Shown: positions 13,101-26,900 of the stretch, piece after piece
Numbering within the stretch: the first letter of the stretch is position 1
Layout: each line of letters starts with the position of its first letter
From: Oscheius tipulae
Lineage: Eukaryota > Nematoda > Chromadorea > Rhabditida > Rhabditidae
Direction of reading: 5' to 3'
NCBI GenBank assembly: GCA_037178975.1
Contig: JASJZH010000006.1
Span: 2,852,001 to 2,916,000, forward strand
DNA length: 64,000 nucleotides
Made by a program: the position numbers and the translations under genes
The notes under the pieces: generated by a model
Database searches by the model: none
What the model saw: the letters and a program-made list of their open reading frames with translations, nothing else
What the model was told of the DNA's origin: nothing

Positions 13101-15208
13101 TGGAACTATGCTTTAATAAGTCGCGTGCCTGGTACTAATTGCGTGGGATGCAGCAATTGTCCGAGTTGTGGCCGTGTTAGCATTATCGAGGCAGCATCTT
13201 TTCATAGCCAAACCAAAGGTTTTAGTTTAAAGGTTTACGAAGAGTGTCATCGACTCCTCCTCTTCGTTAATCCGATAATCTGATCGGAGGAAAACGCTAT
13301 CATTCCTTGTATTCTGCCTCATCTATGCATCGGATAACGTGCACTGAACTGCTCGTCGATTGGGCTAATAGGGTAGACGCTCTTTCAATTTTAGTTCGAA
13401 GAAGCACCTCCTTCACCCCCGTTTCCATTTATATCCGCCTATTGGACGTAAATAAAATTCTCTCTAGGGGATTGCACACGGGTCCCTGAATGGCCACCCG
13501 AATTATAAATTTTGAGGTCGGACATCAGTTTTTTGATTCTGACTGCCTGCTTTGTCTTAATGGCTTCGTGTCCGCAAAACAAACGCTTATTATGGTGGAT
13601 TCCTAGCAGAAGAGTTTGTTTCTTTCACACGGTTTTGTGGCCCGCGGCGAGTAACTTCATTCATCTGACGATTTGATTTGGATTTCTCCGCCGGACACTC
13701 TTGTTTCCGTATACAAGGCTAATCTACGCTCAGTGACTTTTCTTCTCTGATTTTCGGATATACTTTTCTGGGAATTATTAGTGCCCATGATGCATGGTCC
13801 CTGTGCTCAACACCCTCACCGTAAACATCGCTCCGGCACGCAATTTTAACTTTTCTTTCTTTGACAAACATCATCAATTCTTATTGTTTTGGCGCTTTCC
13901 TCGTTGCTACAATTATTGGCTTTGGCATGGACATTTCCTAAGACGGATTTTCTAGAAAATATGCGACTTTATCAAAAACGCAGACATTCTAAAAAGAAGA
14001 GGAACAGCACTTGTCTAACTATTCCCCGAATGCCATTATTCTCGGCCCACTCAGCGGTCTTCTGGTCCTGAAACATCTCGAATCTTCTGCATTTTGGCGG
14101 TCAAACTAAAGAGGAGCAAAAGTTATAAAAGCGTTATTATTTTAAGAAAGAAGCTTTGATATTTTTTAAAATTTAGACCTTTCTGAGCATGAAGAGAACT
14201 TTTACCCCTCTTTTATCTAACAACAACAGTAGAACATTCTTTTTGGTCATCTACATTGCGGTAACCATCCAAAAGTCTTTGACCCTTCAAATGTCGGTTC
14301 AATTTTTGTGTTCTCCGAGGCTTTATGGTTAATCCCTATCAAAAATCCCATTGAGACTAGCTAGTCTCTTCAGTTAAGCACAATTCGCAACAAGTTTCTC
14401 ACTCTCTTTCGCTCTGACAATTTAACTTACCAGCGTTCTCAACTGGGTATGATACTATCAATTAGCTGTCAATAGGCTCTTTTTATATCACTCTGTCACT
14501 GCTTAAAAGGGTACTTCTTTGCCTATTTACTGACTCAGACAGTATGAAAACATAAAGATCTTGGGTTCAACACCGTTTTCTGCTTTTGCCGGTTTCGTAA
14601 TGACTGTACTCGGTCAAACGCTCTTTCTTCTTCAAAATAACTCAAAATTATGAACGTGTGTTCACATTTAGAAGGTATCTGTCATTAAAACAATTACGTT
14701 AAAGTAATGGAAGCATCTCCGCTGTGCCTTTCAAAGCTCCAAGCTCAGAGATTTCTTTACGGATTCGAACAACAATGATTGTGAGAAGGCGCTGTCCACC
14801 AAAACAACGTGAAACTCGTTGATTCAGGTCTTTCTTGCATCTTTGATGGAAGGTTCTAAAAGCTGTGATGGAAAAGTTTTAGAGCTTCCTCTCTGCCTCT
14901 TCCTGTTCATTCATCCTGAAATATCTTTAAGGCACAATTTGAGTTCTATTTATGAGTGTCTTTGGCCTTGACTAATGCATTCGCCTTTCACATATTCTGG
15001 CGTCTGAATTTCCTTTTGAGGGAGTATATGAAGAGATCTCTATCTCGCACTTCTGCATGAGCTCTCCTCTTTAGGAATCTTTTATCAGTGAGGTCACTCT
15101 CACTCGAAGGCGGGGCTTCGCACCGGGGGCAACGCCCTCAGGGTCGCTGCTTATCCCTCATCGCACCACTTGTAATATTTTGACACAAAATCACGACTCG
15201 GTTTCCAG
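10107..15208. other. Intergenic, pacs-1 to receptor
   Basis: No exon chain recognised on either strand. Scattered frames of 60-91 codons occur, for example a minus-strand cluster at 11257-12187 and a plus frame at 13008-13283 with several cysteines, but none shows a family motif or in-phase splice partners. A GC-rich patch with short self-complementary pieces (about 15108-15160) sits in front of the receptor gene. Confidence 0.45.
15195..15208 (+). promoter_or_regulatory. Probable splice-leader (or cis) acceptor at the receptor start
   Basis: GGTTTCCAG ends at 15208, immediately before ATG 15209. In nematodes such an acceptor touching the start codon commonly marks trans-splicing to a spliced leader. 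A cis intron from an undetected 5' exon is the alternative. Confidence 0.4.
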
Positions 15209-17440
15209 ATGAACGGCAGTTCTGACGGGATGTCATCCAAAAGTGGCGACGTCTCCGATCCATGGATCTTCGCTAATCTCTATCTCTTCTATTTGCCGAT
15301 TTGCGTTCTTCTTGGCCTTTCCGGAAATGCTATGGTCTGGATCCTTATTAAGTGAGTACACTTATTGTTTTTTCCTGCAAAGGGTGCACTCGGACAGTGT
15401 TGACACAGGTAAAGGAACACCTTACCTTCCAAGCGCAGTAATTGCTATATATTGAATGAAATTAGTGAATAAACAAAGTAGAATGCACCTGTCTTGTTAG
15501 GGAAGTAAAGTAAAGATCGCTAGAAAATTAATTTTCGCAATGTTGCTATACAAATAATGCAGCAAATATCCCTTGCAGGAGAAACCATACGTATCCAGGA
15601 TTATTTCTATCCTATTCCTTTATTAAATTCATTGTGATTGTAGAAGGGGTTCCTTTAAAAAAGTGACAACGTGAGAATCTTCGCCCGAAGCTCACAACAA
15701 TCTCGTTTCTCAAGGAATTCCTGATTGCGCCGGATAAGAGCTCTTCAGAAATTAGCTGAGCGGGGAAACATTTCCCTCTTCCGGCTCTGAAATTTGATCC
15801 GAGTTGGGGACTTTTAGCAATGCGACTACTATGCAATTAGTATATGTATCAAATGCCGCGTATCTCACCAGTTAGCGGATTACTTTTGTCCTTGAAAACA
15901 AGAGTTTGTACTCTGATTTCTGGACCATGTACGGTAACCTACGCATGTGTTATTACTGGAAATTGGCCTTTTCTGGACAGGAAGGCACTGGGAAATAGCA
16001 AAACGTCAACCGAAGGAACACTTTTTCAGAACGAACCGAATGCTCTCTCGTCTTCCGACCAACACGTACCTTCTGTGTCTGGCCCTGATGTCATCCATGT
16101 TTCTCATCTTTCTACTGGTCTTCTGGCTTGAAGAGGTCTCCTACCGCTACTTCAACGTATGCACCTCCACCTGTTACAACCCTTTTGTAGTCTCACCAAA
16201 GCTTTTATACCTCGGAGACACAAATTCCCCTTCATTTTGGCATGATCAAGCATGTTATTTTTCCACCTAACTCCCACCTGATGAACGAAATAGTCAAATA
16301 TTCATATAGATGATTTCAGATGTTTCACGTTTTTGCCTTCAAAAACTACAACCTCAGCTGCAAGGTAGACTTGCTAAAAGCATCGGAACTACCATACTTT
16401 CAGATTAACACATTCCTGGCCCACGTCTGCGATTTTTCTAGCGTCTGGCTAATTGTCCTTGTCTGCTGCGAAAGGCTTGTTTTGTTATACCGAAAACGAA
16501 GAAGTTTAACGAAAGAAAGGTATTGAATATTTTTAATAACAAATAACAACATGGTTTAGAGCACGGATACAGGTGATTGTACTGATCGTTATCGCCATGC
16601 TTTTCAACTCCTGGATTCTGTTGGTAGCATCGTTGAATGATTCCAACCAAGAATGCGACATTGATCTCCGCTTTGTTCGCCTATATAACGTGATGACCAT
16701 TCTTGAGGTCCTTGCACAAACTAATTATACAATTTGAATAATTCAGACAATCGTATGTATGATGGTCCCGACGATATTCATTGTGATTTCAAACATTCTC
16801 GTGCGCTACAAATTGAACTACCATCTAAAGTGAGATTTTTAATTGCAGTATATTTTTGTTTCAGAAATCTTCCCGGATCTCCTGGTGTCTCATTCAACAC
16901 TGCAGATGTTGTCGTCACTACAGCATCATCTGCAGCACTGAGCCAGCCAAACACCACATCCAAGTGAGTGAAAGGTTTTTCCGCTAAATACCCATATTTT
17001 TAGCGGTGGACGCTGCTCCCTATACAAAGTGTCCAGTCGCGCATCAGAGGATGTCGTTCAGCCGATGATGAAGCCTCGAGGCAAAAAGGGACTTCGACCA
17101 TCTGATATCCAGTTGACAAGAAGTCTTCTCGTGGTTACTTCGGTCTTTATCCTTCTTAACCTCCCCAACTACTTGTACCGAATTGCGAACACCTTTAATC
17201 TCTGGTCAAAAGAGGTAGATTCTCGAATTTTCTTGAAAGCAAAGGTGTCAGTTTCAGGGAAGCTACCTGCAAGAAATCTCGTGGCTCGTTCACGTCCTTC
17301 TCTATACTCACCACGCCCTTCTCTTCTATCTGTACATTTTCTATTCTCCTCAGATGAAGAGACGTCTCCTCCCGACAGCCCTTAAACTCCTGGAATGTTA
17401 CTGCTTCAAGCCTCCAGGAGACCAATCATCCGACAGTTAA
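15209..17440 (+). CDS. Rhodopsin-family (class A) receptor, probably peptide-gated
   Basis: A seven-transmembrane G-protein-coupled receptor of about 397 residues. Exons in phase: 15209-15351, 16030-16156, 16320-16519, 16560-16707, 16747-16829, 16865-16963, 17004-17214, 17258-17440. TM1 carries the conserved GN (LLGLSGNAMVWILI), followed by TM2 (NTYLLCLALMSS). The extracellular Cys before TM3 is present (NLSCKVD), the DRY position reads CERL, a long basic third loop (KPRGKKGLRPSD) precedes TM6 (FILLNLPNYLYRI), and TM7 is followed by FYSPQMKRRL. The LNLP signature of TM6 and the overall layout resemble nematode and insect neuropeptide (FLP/myosuppressin-like) receptors, but I cannot name the ligand. 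Intron 1 (678 nt) is the only long intron. Confidence 0.85.
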
Positions 17441-17522
17441 ACTGGTTTATCAAAGTGATCGTTATCAAATTCCAAAATGCGGCGTGAATTCTGTGATTCC
17501 CTCTTTGTATACCCAAATGTGA

Positions 17523-17528
17523 AATAAA
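17523..17528 (+). terminator. Polyadenylation signal AATAAA
   Basis: AATAAA lies 83 nt downstream of the receptor stop codon, a normal 3' end position. The next gene starts at 17922. Confidence 0.6.
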
Positions 17529-17921
17529 ACTTAACAAATTACGTTACAGTAGCAAAAAAATGAAAATATAGGCTGAACGCTATGTTTTCAATAGACTCTA
17601 GTTTGTTTTCGACAGGTGCAACGGAAGGACTCAAGGACACTCACCATGCTATTTAACAAAATAGGGTGCATTGAAAAATAGCTGTTCGGTAAAAAGTGCC
17701 GTCTACTGCTGCCGGCAACAGGAGAGAATGCGATCGATGTTACGATCTAGAAATGTTCTCGATCGCGCAAAGGGTCGTCGTACGCGACTGCATTATCAGA
17801 CGGCATTTCCTGCTGATTCCTCGCTAATTGTTGCCAAATTCTTCAACTAATTAGACTAGGGAAGTGCTCATATTCTAATTTATGAGCTCCCAACTACGGT
17901 GCTAATGTCTTAAAGACAGCC

Positions 17922-20900
17922 ATGGATTTTTTATTATTATTTTTCACTGTATTGCTCAATTCATTTGCTCAAGCTACTGTGTTCTCATCTTCGTTAAAGA
18001 CTTGTCAAGATCAATGTGCTGATAGAAATTTGGTAAGTCTCTTGGGTTCCCCCACTTCAAGTCCATGTAAAAGCGTTTACGTAAGCCTATGTTTTTCTGT
18101 CTCCAGTCACTGGCTTTTTTGAATTTTTCTCGCAATCAATGTCAAACTCCACGTAGTTTAAAACCATGGTTTCAAGCTGATATTACTTTCGAGGCACAGG
18201 TTACCCACCTTGGCATGGTCAAAAACACAACACTTTTGCTTGCGACATTTTCCGTGAAACTTTTTTTGATTCCTCATTTTCAAACCTGTCTTAGATCAGC
18301 CTATTTTATTGATGGTCCAAATGGTGATTAATGTCCTCCTTCACATTCATTGCTATCACTTTCAACATAGAGATAGGCGTGTAGTGACCGAAGTGAACCG
18401 AGACAAACCGCAGCAAGGTCGCAGATTGCTTAAAGAGATTTCCATTTTCCACTTGTGAATGTGTTCAACCTAGGCTCTTCCACTGGGTAGAGGAGAGCTC
18501 TCATGGAGTGCAGAAGCAATTGGAGCGTGTGGTTACAGCTGTGCCATAAAGTCTGTATGTTACGAGGTCGATGTAGGTGTGAAAGACGCTATCTTTAGTG
18601 TCACCACGGCTGTCACGATCTGGATGAACCCATCTCGCGCTGTCATGCCAGATGTTCTGAGGAAGGAATCGCTTTTGAGAGTTGTGCACAGGGATGTCAA
18701 GCTGTTGAGCAAGCTTTTCTCATTCAAGTTCAAGGCAATTTGAACAAAAATTCCAGAATGAGAGAATAAGTTTTTAGAGCTTGTAAACACCGTAGCAACA
18801 TCTGGGGAACAAATTGAAGGCGGTGTTCGTCTGATTTACACTTTTTCAGAGAGTGTCTCACCTCAACTTCAAGAAATTGCTGCTGCTGAAGTAAGTATAG
18901 CACAATAAAACTGTACACGTCTCTTTCGGTACAATGGGTAGCTCATTCGCGCTCAAAAACAGTCAGTTACGGCTGGAAATGGACTCCACTAGCTTCAACA
19001 GCATTCAGAAACAATACTCTCGTCTCCCATGTTATATTGAATGAAGAAAAATCATCAAACATCGAGGTATATTCCATATAATTTCCATGACATTTTCTTT
19101 TTCAAGTTCCGACTGGCTGTATTCTATCGGAATCGCGTAGTAGTTTCCCACCCGGTCACCTATACCCAGTCAAATGTCAACATTCCGGTCCTTCTGGAGG
19201 TCACTCACCAGCGTCAGATGAGAAATGATAAAGTGGCAGTCTGCTGGAAAATTAACCAAGAGAGTGCCAGAGTGAAGCTTATTGTAACATCTCTAGATGG
19301 TACAGAGCTTCAAACTGTGGAAAGCGGTCGGAAGTAGGCAATCTCATAAACTTGATAAAAGTTATTAAGATGCCATCTTTTGAAAAACCTAACTTCGGAA
19401 AACTGTTGTCGTGTCAGTCTCACAGATGTCACCTTTCCCGATCAGGTCAATCCGGCAACAAACTCTACAACGCTGGATATAAAGAGAATTGAAGGTATTA
19501 GCTCCTAGGAATCTGACTTCCTCTTTCAGACCCTCTGACCGTGATGAATGAAATACAAATACCTAAACTCGTAATGGTCAATGGGTCTCATTTGCTGCAA
19601 ATGAGAAATATTGACGATTATGTAGTCAACGATGAGCCCAATGTTGTGCCTTTCGCGGTCGCCGAAGAAGATTCATTGACAGGTATGTTCTTTGTCAACC
19701 TCTGTACTCTCTCAGCTGCATGCGGTATCTCTTCATCTGAGGTAATTGTGGGAAGCTCTCGAGGAGGATTGTGGAGGGTTGCCATGGAGTTCAATGAGAC
19801 TCAGATAGAATCCGATGTCAGCCAATTGAGGGATTGTGATGAGGAACATAACAGAATATGGCAGATTGTCTATGGTAGCACAATCTTTTCACAACAGTTC
19901 AAGAAAAGTTGTAGACAGTATCAACAACTTTATCTACGCTGTTTTCGGAGACAAAGGAATTCTGAGATGTCCTCTTGAGAGAGGGAACTGTACTCTTGCT
20001 ACCAATACCGACACCCTAAATCCTGTCAGACAGATTGCAGTAGATGCAATTAATGGGTCAGTCTGGTAAAATCTTTTGAACTCTTTTCAGATATCTATAT
20101 TTTGTTGGAGCTGACCATCAGGCATATAGAACGTCTCTGTTTCCATTCAACACCGAGGAGACCTACACTCTGTCGAATATCAATGCGCTTACCGAGATTA
20201 CTTCTGTGAGCAGTATCTTTTTTGACTGGACCAGCTTTGAACTGTACGCAGCACTCAAGAACAGTAGGTATTTTATATTTCGGTACAATGGATCTATAGG
20301 TTCTATTATCGTGTATGACGTAGTTTCCGGAGAGATCCGAGAAAAGCGGCATACTGAATATATGGAAGTTACCAGATTGGAAGTTTTGGGAGAAAGACTC
20401 TTTTGGACTAGAGAAAAGTGTGGCGACTCGGTCATAGATGCAGTTTGTTTCTACTCGGAAGATCAACAAAACAGCGAGATAGAGAAACAGCCATACTTTA
20501 GCAGGTAACCATTATATATTTCAATTGCATTTTGCAGATATCTCTATGCCGCCACCATAAACGACTTCACTTTCTTGACAACACCAGCTCAGTTATTCTC
20601 ACTGGCTCCATTGGGAGATGTGTCGCTCATTGCCAGTGACTCCGAAGGTCTGATCACATGGGTTGAATCAAAGCCCGAGCCCTTCACCGTTTCCGGACAT
20701 CAGTGGTGGAACTCTACAATAGAACTGAAACTTATTCAAAATAATGAGATCAGCCTTCTATTCGGAGAAGGCAACAATATGGTATGGTGTTTTGCTTCTC
20801 TAGACAAATTAAACCATTTAGACTATCACCGTCTCTCCTGGAGTTGAGTATAGTCTACGATTACGCCGTTGTCTCGAAGATACTTGTTCACCCTCCATCG

Positions 20901-23900
20901 AGACAAAAGAAACAGCAATGGCAAAACAGATGAGTATGTCTATTACATTCTTCACTAAACAAGATATATTTAAGATCCTTCACTCGTGCTCCTAAAGAAA
21001 TCTACCGATTCTATTCAAGTGTTGGACATTCTCGGAAGACCATTGGATATGCAGACCTCTGTTGGTAAGGGTTTAGATGGGTTTAAACAGAGCTTAAATG
21101 TAGGCGTCAACATTCCAATCAACATTGCTGAGCCTTTTGCTATCGATAACACGACTCTTTCCTACTATGCACTTTCGTCCGATGTGAGTTTGATGAACGA
21201 AGGAGGGAAACAAAACTTGAAGACATGGATCAGTCAAGGCAGTCTGGATGGCTCAACAGCAACCAGTTTCACTGGTTACTCAACAATTTCCCATCTCGCT
21301 ACAGCTCCGAGTAGGGCTCTCTTGTTTGTCGCATCTTCCTACCAAATTTTGTCCTTTCGCTTGACAGGAACCTTTGATCACACGTAAGAATTAGATTTAA
21401 AAAAAACTTAACAAAAGCTGTAGGTACTACTCATGCGCTTCAGTCTCAGATGAATGTGGTCAGGTCGTCGGTCTGTCAGTAGACGATCAAACTGGTGAAG
21501 TTCATTTTGCGCTGAGGATGCCAAAAGGAACCTTTGTTTTGTTCGAGGCCAATCAGGAAGACCGTACCCCTCGATTGCTTTCGGAAAATGCAGCAATTCC
21601 CGAGTTTGTTTGTTTGTTTTTTCTGATTAAAGAGATGTTAAGAATCGAGCAATTGATAGTAGCTCAGGAGAAAGTGGTGTTTTTGACCAGAGACGGCCGC
21701 GTTGGTGTTTGCGACAAGCACCTGGAAAACTTAAACATGAATCTGGGGCTTGATCGTGTTACATCTCTTCTTCCATTGACACCCGATCGTGGAACTAATA
21801 TTGGGACTTTTACGGGAGAAATTATGATGAGTACGGAGCAGAAAGATCGGATAATGTGGAATGTGGAACCAAGAAAAATTGCTGGAAAAACATTATTTAA
21901 GGTTAATGCTTAACATACAAATCACAATTCGCTTAGGTGTCTCTTTACAAAGAAAAGCTTGGTACAGGAGAGAAACGTGTGGAAGTGACTACAGAGAATG
22001 GTTTCACATTACCGACAGACCTATTGGAAGTTTGGAGCTCTGCTCAGAAGTTTGACATCAATGTGGAAGGGTTCACAGCTTGGACAGCAATGGCAATGAA
22101 CAAAACTGGTCTTCAAGCTCCTGTGAAACCTCCAGGTATTCCAACTGCTGTCAGCATATACGCCACACAACAGGTAAGCAACCTTTTTATCCTACACCAA
22201 AGTTTTGAGAAAACCGTGGACGGAGCCCGAGCCATCATATCTTTCTTCTGGGGTCCGCCACTTGAATGGAACGGTACTCCGTTCCAATATCTCGCCAACT
22301 GCACAAAAGAGGATGGTTCGACCCAGGGTGGAACAGTTGGTAGTACTGTTACGCATTACTCGTTTGCTGTCAAAAGCGGAAAAGTGAGCTGTATTGTGGC
22401 TGCATCCAATGAACCGAGTAATATTGGAAGTTATACAGAAGCCGTGACTATTGATAGCAGTGGTATGGTAGAAGGATATGGAAAAGTTTAAACGTTTAAG
22501 AGCTTAAACCACTTGTGAGACTGTTTGCCATCGATTCGACTAATGCACTAATTGCCATAACCGACATCCGGACTGATTTGACTATCAAGCGCCAAAAAAG
22601 GCAGTCCGCTCAAGTAAGAACAATGCTACTTTTGAAACCCGGATTACAGCAGATGGAATACCAAGCCATAGCCTTCATTGGAAACGATCTGTTTGCTGTG
22701 AGGAAAGAACACGACTCCGTACAGCCTTTGCTAGTCCAAATTGATACCAATGACATGGACACTATCGTGCACAAAGTAAGCGTTTCAAATGTTATTATCG
22801 AACAATTCTACAGGTTTCTATTGGAGGCGATATTGGTCGAATAGAAACAATGACATCAGATTGGGTAGCCAATAGACTGCTCTTTGTCTCAGGAATGTCC
22901 CTGTATCAACTGTCACTGGATCCATTTTTGACTACCTCCCTGTTGAATCCAAGGAAACTCATTGACTTGAGCACAGTAGCCACTGATGCTAAACAGTTGA
23001 CTTTCGACCCTTTCAAAAAGTAGGACATGGCAATTTACTTGAGACAAGGCTTCAGTATTGCTTATCTCTTGACAAGAAACGGCTCTCTTTTCTCTTTAAA
23101 CTTGTGGAAGGAGAATGAGCAGAATTTGGCTCTAGCGGTTCCATGCTTAGCTTCTCAGACTGTTACCTGGATGATGACTGGTAAGAACATTTATTATCTA
23201 CTTTTATGTTTCAGAATTTACATGGAACAGACCAAATTCACCAAAAATTTACGCCTTGACCTGGAATGGTCTGATAGCCGTCGATCTTGAGGAAAACAGC
23301 CAGTGCAATGAAGTGAGGATAGATTGGATCAAGTTTGGAGGTAGGATTTGATAGTGAACAGTTAATATTTGTATTTTAGACAAGGGGATCAAAGGTATAA
23401 CTGCATTTGCCATTGCTGACAAACTTCTTGTCTTTGTGTCTGCTCAAGAGATGCTCTTCTACGAAAGCGGAGAGCTGACCCGAATCCCTATCACAAATCC
23501 ACCTTTGAGGCAAATCTTGGCTGTCAGTCAGAGCGGGCAGCCCTTCCCAGGTAATTATTGAAGCCTTTAGATCCATCCATTTATGCAATCCCTTAGATCG
23601 ATCGTGTTTTGCCTTACCGTCTTCCAGTGGAATTCAGTTTACTATCATAAACGAGGGCAAAACTGGAGCATTCCTTGACGTCCAAAAACCTTCTTTACCA
23701 ACAGCATGTGCTGGTGTATCATTCCCTCAGACCCACTACGAGGTTTTTTTTTTTGTAAATCACAAATTCTGCATTATAAGGTTTACTTCACAAGGAAGAA
23801 TGCTGAAAAGGTGAAACATATCAGAAGTTTCTCGGACAAAATACACGTCGAAAATGGAATTCTGGACAAGGAGACAGACTACGAGGTATTCAGTTTGCAT

Positions 23901-26900
23901 GTTCCAAATAATCTCCCAGATTACTGTTGCCTGGTTGAACAGATATTCGGATGTCAGCGGTATTTCGGATCCGAAACCGTTTAGGACAGGGTAAACTGCT
24001 TCCTTGTTTTATTAATCTTGTTACAGCTTTGGATATCCTTCTTCACCAAGAGAGCTGCAAGCAGTCTCAATTTCTCCCGATACAGTTTACCTGTACTGGT
24101 CCCTGCCTGAAACTCTCAATGCTCCTATCAACGAAATTAAGTACAAAGTGGTCAAAAGTGGAGTAGAACTGATTGATATTCTTTAAGGTGACTCAACAAG
24201 GAACAGGTCTTTCTTCTCCATCGACTATTGCCATTCAGGAATTCACTGATATTGGCTTTGCTCCATTATCAACAGACACTGCTTCTTGTCTCTCGAGTTC
24301 CTGTAGAGCTAAAGTTACAAATTTACGAGCAAGTACCGAGTACAAATTCTGGGTGCGTATTACTATTATTCACTTACGCTTTTTTCTTCAGGTTACGGCA
24401 ATTCATACTTCTCACTTGAACGCCCAGTTTCTCGAAGATGCCGAAGCCATTTCTCCTGAAGCTGCTTCAAAAACGAAGGATGTTGCCGGGACGTTACGAC
24501 CTGACAACATCACAGGATCTTCAATTCTTCTTCGATGGAACAGCTTGCAACCGGAATTGCCACCGGCTTCAATATCAGTACAGTACAAGGAAACGGGTCT
24601 GTCTATCAGTGAAACAAACTGGAACACACCTGTTAATGCTTCATTTGACCCGAATGTACCTACTCTTTTACGTAAATGTCAAAAAGTTATAACACAAAAA
24701 CATCTTTCAGTGCTCATAAACAACCTACTTTCTGCCACTTCGTATGACTACCGCTTTGTGGCAGCTTATGCTGGAAGCTACTCTATTAACGGAAAAGACT
24801 ATTCGTTCAAAGAGGACTATTTTCAAGGAGTTCAACAGATTAAAACCAAAGCCGGCGTGCCTACAGCTCCTGTGAATGTCGAAGCTCGGATAGATGAGGA
24901 AGGCTGGATTGTTTCATGGCAAGAGCCAGAAAGCAATGGAGGGAGTGTGGTCTTAAGCTATGCTGTTGAGGTAAAATGAAGTTTTGACTTGAATTAAGGA
25001 TATATTCAGATGAGAATCAATCGGACAAGTGAATGGGAGATAGCAGAACGTGGCCTCGGACCATCGAAAATGTGGTGGAGACCAGCCAAAAGTAATAAGG
25101 ACGAAAAGTGCTGGGAGTTTCGAGTAAGAGCTGCCAATGCCGAAGGTTTCGGTCCGTACGCTAACACCATTGCTGCTAGTAGTAAGTTTACACAGAATGG
25201 ATTTGAAAAAACTATTTAGTGGAAGAAGAGGAAGAGGAGGAAATGTTCACATGGTCTTTTCTATTAATTGCTTTGGCGTTGCTTCTCCTAGCATTACTTC
25301 TTGTCTGTTTTTTATTCCGTTCAAGTGAGTTTTCAAAACTACAATAGAAACATTGCTTACAGTCCGTTCCTTCCGTCGAAAGCAACTGGTTAGAAAAAAG
25401 AAACTACTGGAAACCAGAAATTGTATCACTTTGGAGAAGATGACAGGACACACTGCTCCGGACGAGCCACTTTCTGCTCATATGCTTCGAGAGCTCAAAC
25501 GTACCTATTCTGCATTTCAAAATTTAAAATACATCCTTCAGTTCTGCCAATAATATACGAATCAGATTTGCAAGAGATTCGTTTGCTAGCCCCTGATGAG
25601 AAGCCATATGAAATAAGTCTGTGTAACTGTACTTCGGCGGTAACGGAAGAAGGAGAAGTTATAAGAAAGGTACGAGATTTGGTATCAGTCTCATGCCAAA
25701 TACAGAAACTTTCTTCGAAAGCTCCTTATTCGTTGAAGAACAAGTTGATCAAGGAAGCCATCCTCTTGAATAACTTTGACCATCCTCACATCATAAAGCT
25801 TCTCGGAGTTTGCACTGTCGACATCCGTTCACCATATATGATTTTGGAGCACATGAACGAAGGAAGCTTGAAAGATGTTCTCGTAAACAAGTTAGTTAGA
25901 ACCTAAGATACGCAAAAACCAAATATTTAGTGTTAAAGCAGAGCCAGAGCACCAACTGTGCTTGAAAGATCTCATCGGTTTCATGATTGACATTGGAAGA
26001 GCTGGTGACTATTTGGAGAGCCAGCGGCATGTCTACAGAGGATTATGTGCAAAAACATGTTTTGTGAACAATGAACACGGGCAGAAAATTGTAAAACTTG
26101 GTAAAAATGTGTGTCACAAAAACAAGGAAATTCAGGCGACTTCGGGCTAGTGCGTGGAGTGTACGACGACAGCTTTTTCTTCTCAGAGTTTGGAGACTTT
26201 CAGCCCATAAGGTTAGAACAAAACTTCATGAATTACTAGTTCATTTCAGATGGTGTGCTCCAGAAGTTTGTCTCAGCCTCCAGTTCACATCAAAAAGCGA
26301 TGTATGGTCATACGGGGTGGTCCTCTTTGAACTAATGACCCTCGGAGCCGATCCCTATCCTCAATGTCAAACAGTGGAACAGGTGAGCCTCTGTTATTCT
26401 TCCTGTCTCACTTCCTTTCCTAGGTTCAATCTCGTTTACGTACCGGAGATACACCATCACGCCCTCGAGGTTGTCCGGAACAAATGTAAGCAATACACAG
26501 AAGTCAGGTTCCTGTTTTTCAGATGCAAATTGATGAGATCATGCTGGTCAAGGGAACCTGACGACCGCCCGAATTTCTCGGATCTCGTAGTAGAACTGGA
26601 GACTCTAAAAGAAATGCCAGAATTTCACGATGCGAAACCGTATTTACCCTCTGGAGGTCATTGTAACGAAGCATTTGATGTCTCAATTGACAGCTCAAGT
26701 AGCGAGAAACAAGATTACAAAGTTGGTTCAATGTTTCCCATTAGAAATCTTTTAAGGATCGACCGCTGTTCAACACCTCCCAAAGATCGCTGGATGCAAA
26801 CCGGTTCGGTGAGTCAAAATAGACGTTGTGAAAGGTTAATCCAATCGTATTACCAGCAGGACGGAAGTATATATGACCTTTACGGTGAACATCATCTGGA

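Noticed and set aside
13008-13283. 91-codon plus frame with several cysteines
   Set aside because: No donor/acceptor partners and no recognised zinc-binding pattern; probably chance.
14560-14580. GGGTTCAACACC, a B-box match
   Set aside because: No A box or acceptor stem at the right distance.
15579-15690. Candidate receptor exon after TTGCAG encoding RNHTYPGLFLSY
   Set aside because: It would put a stop codon before TM2, while joining exon 1 directly to 16030 restores TM1-TM2 in phase.
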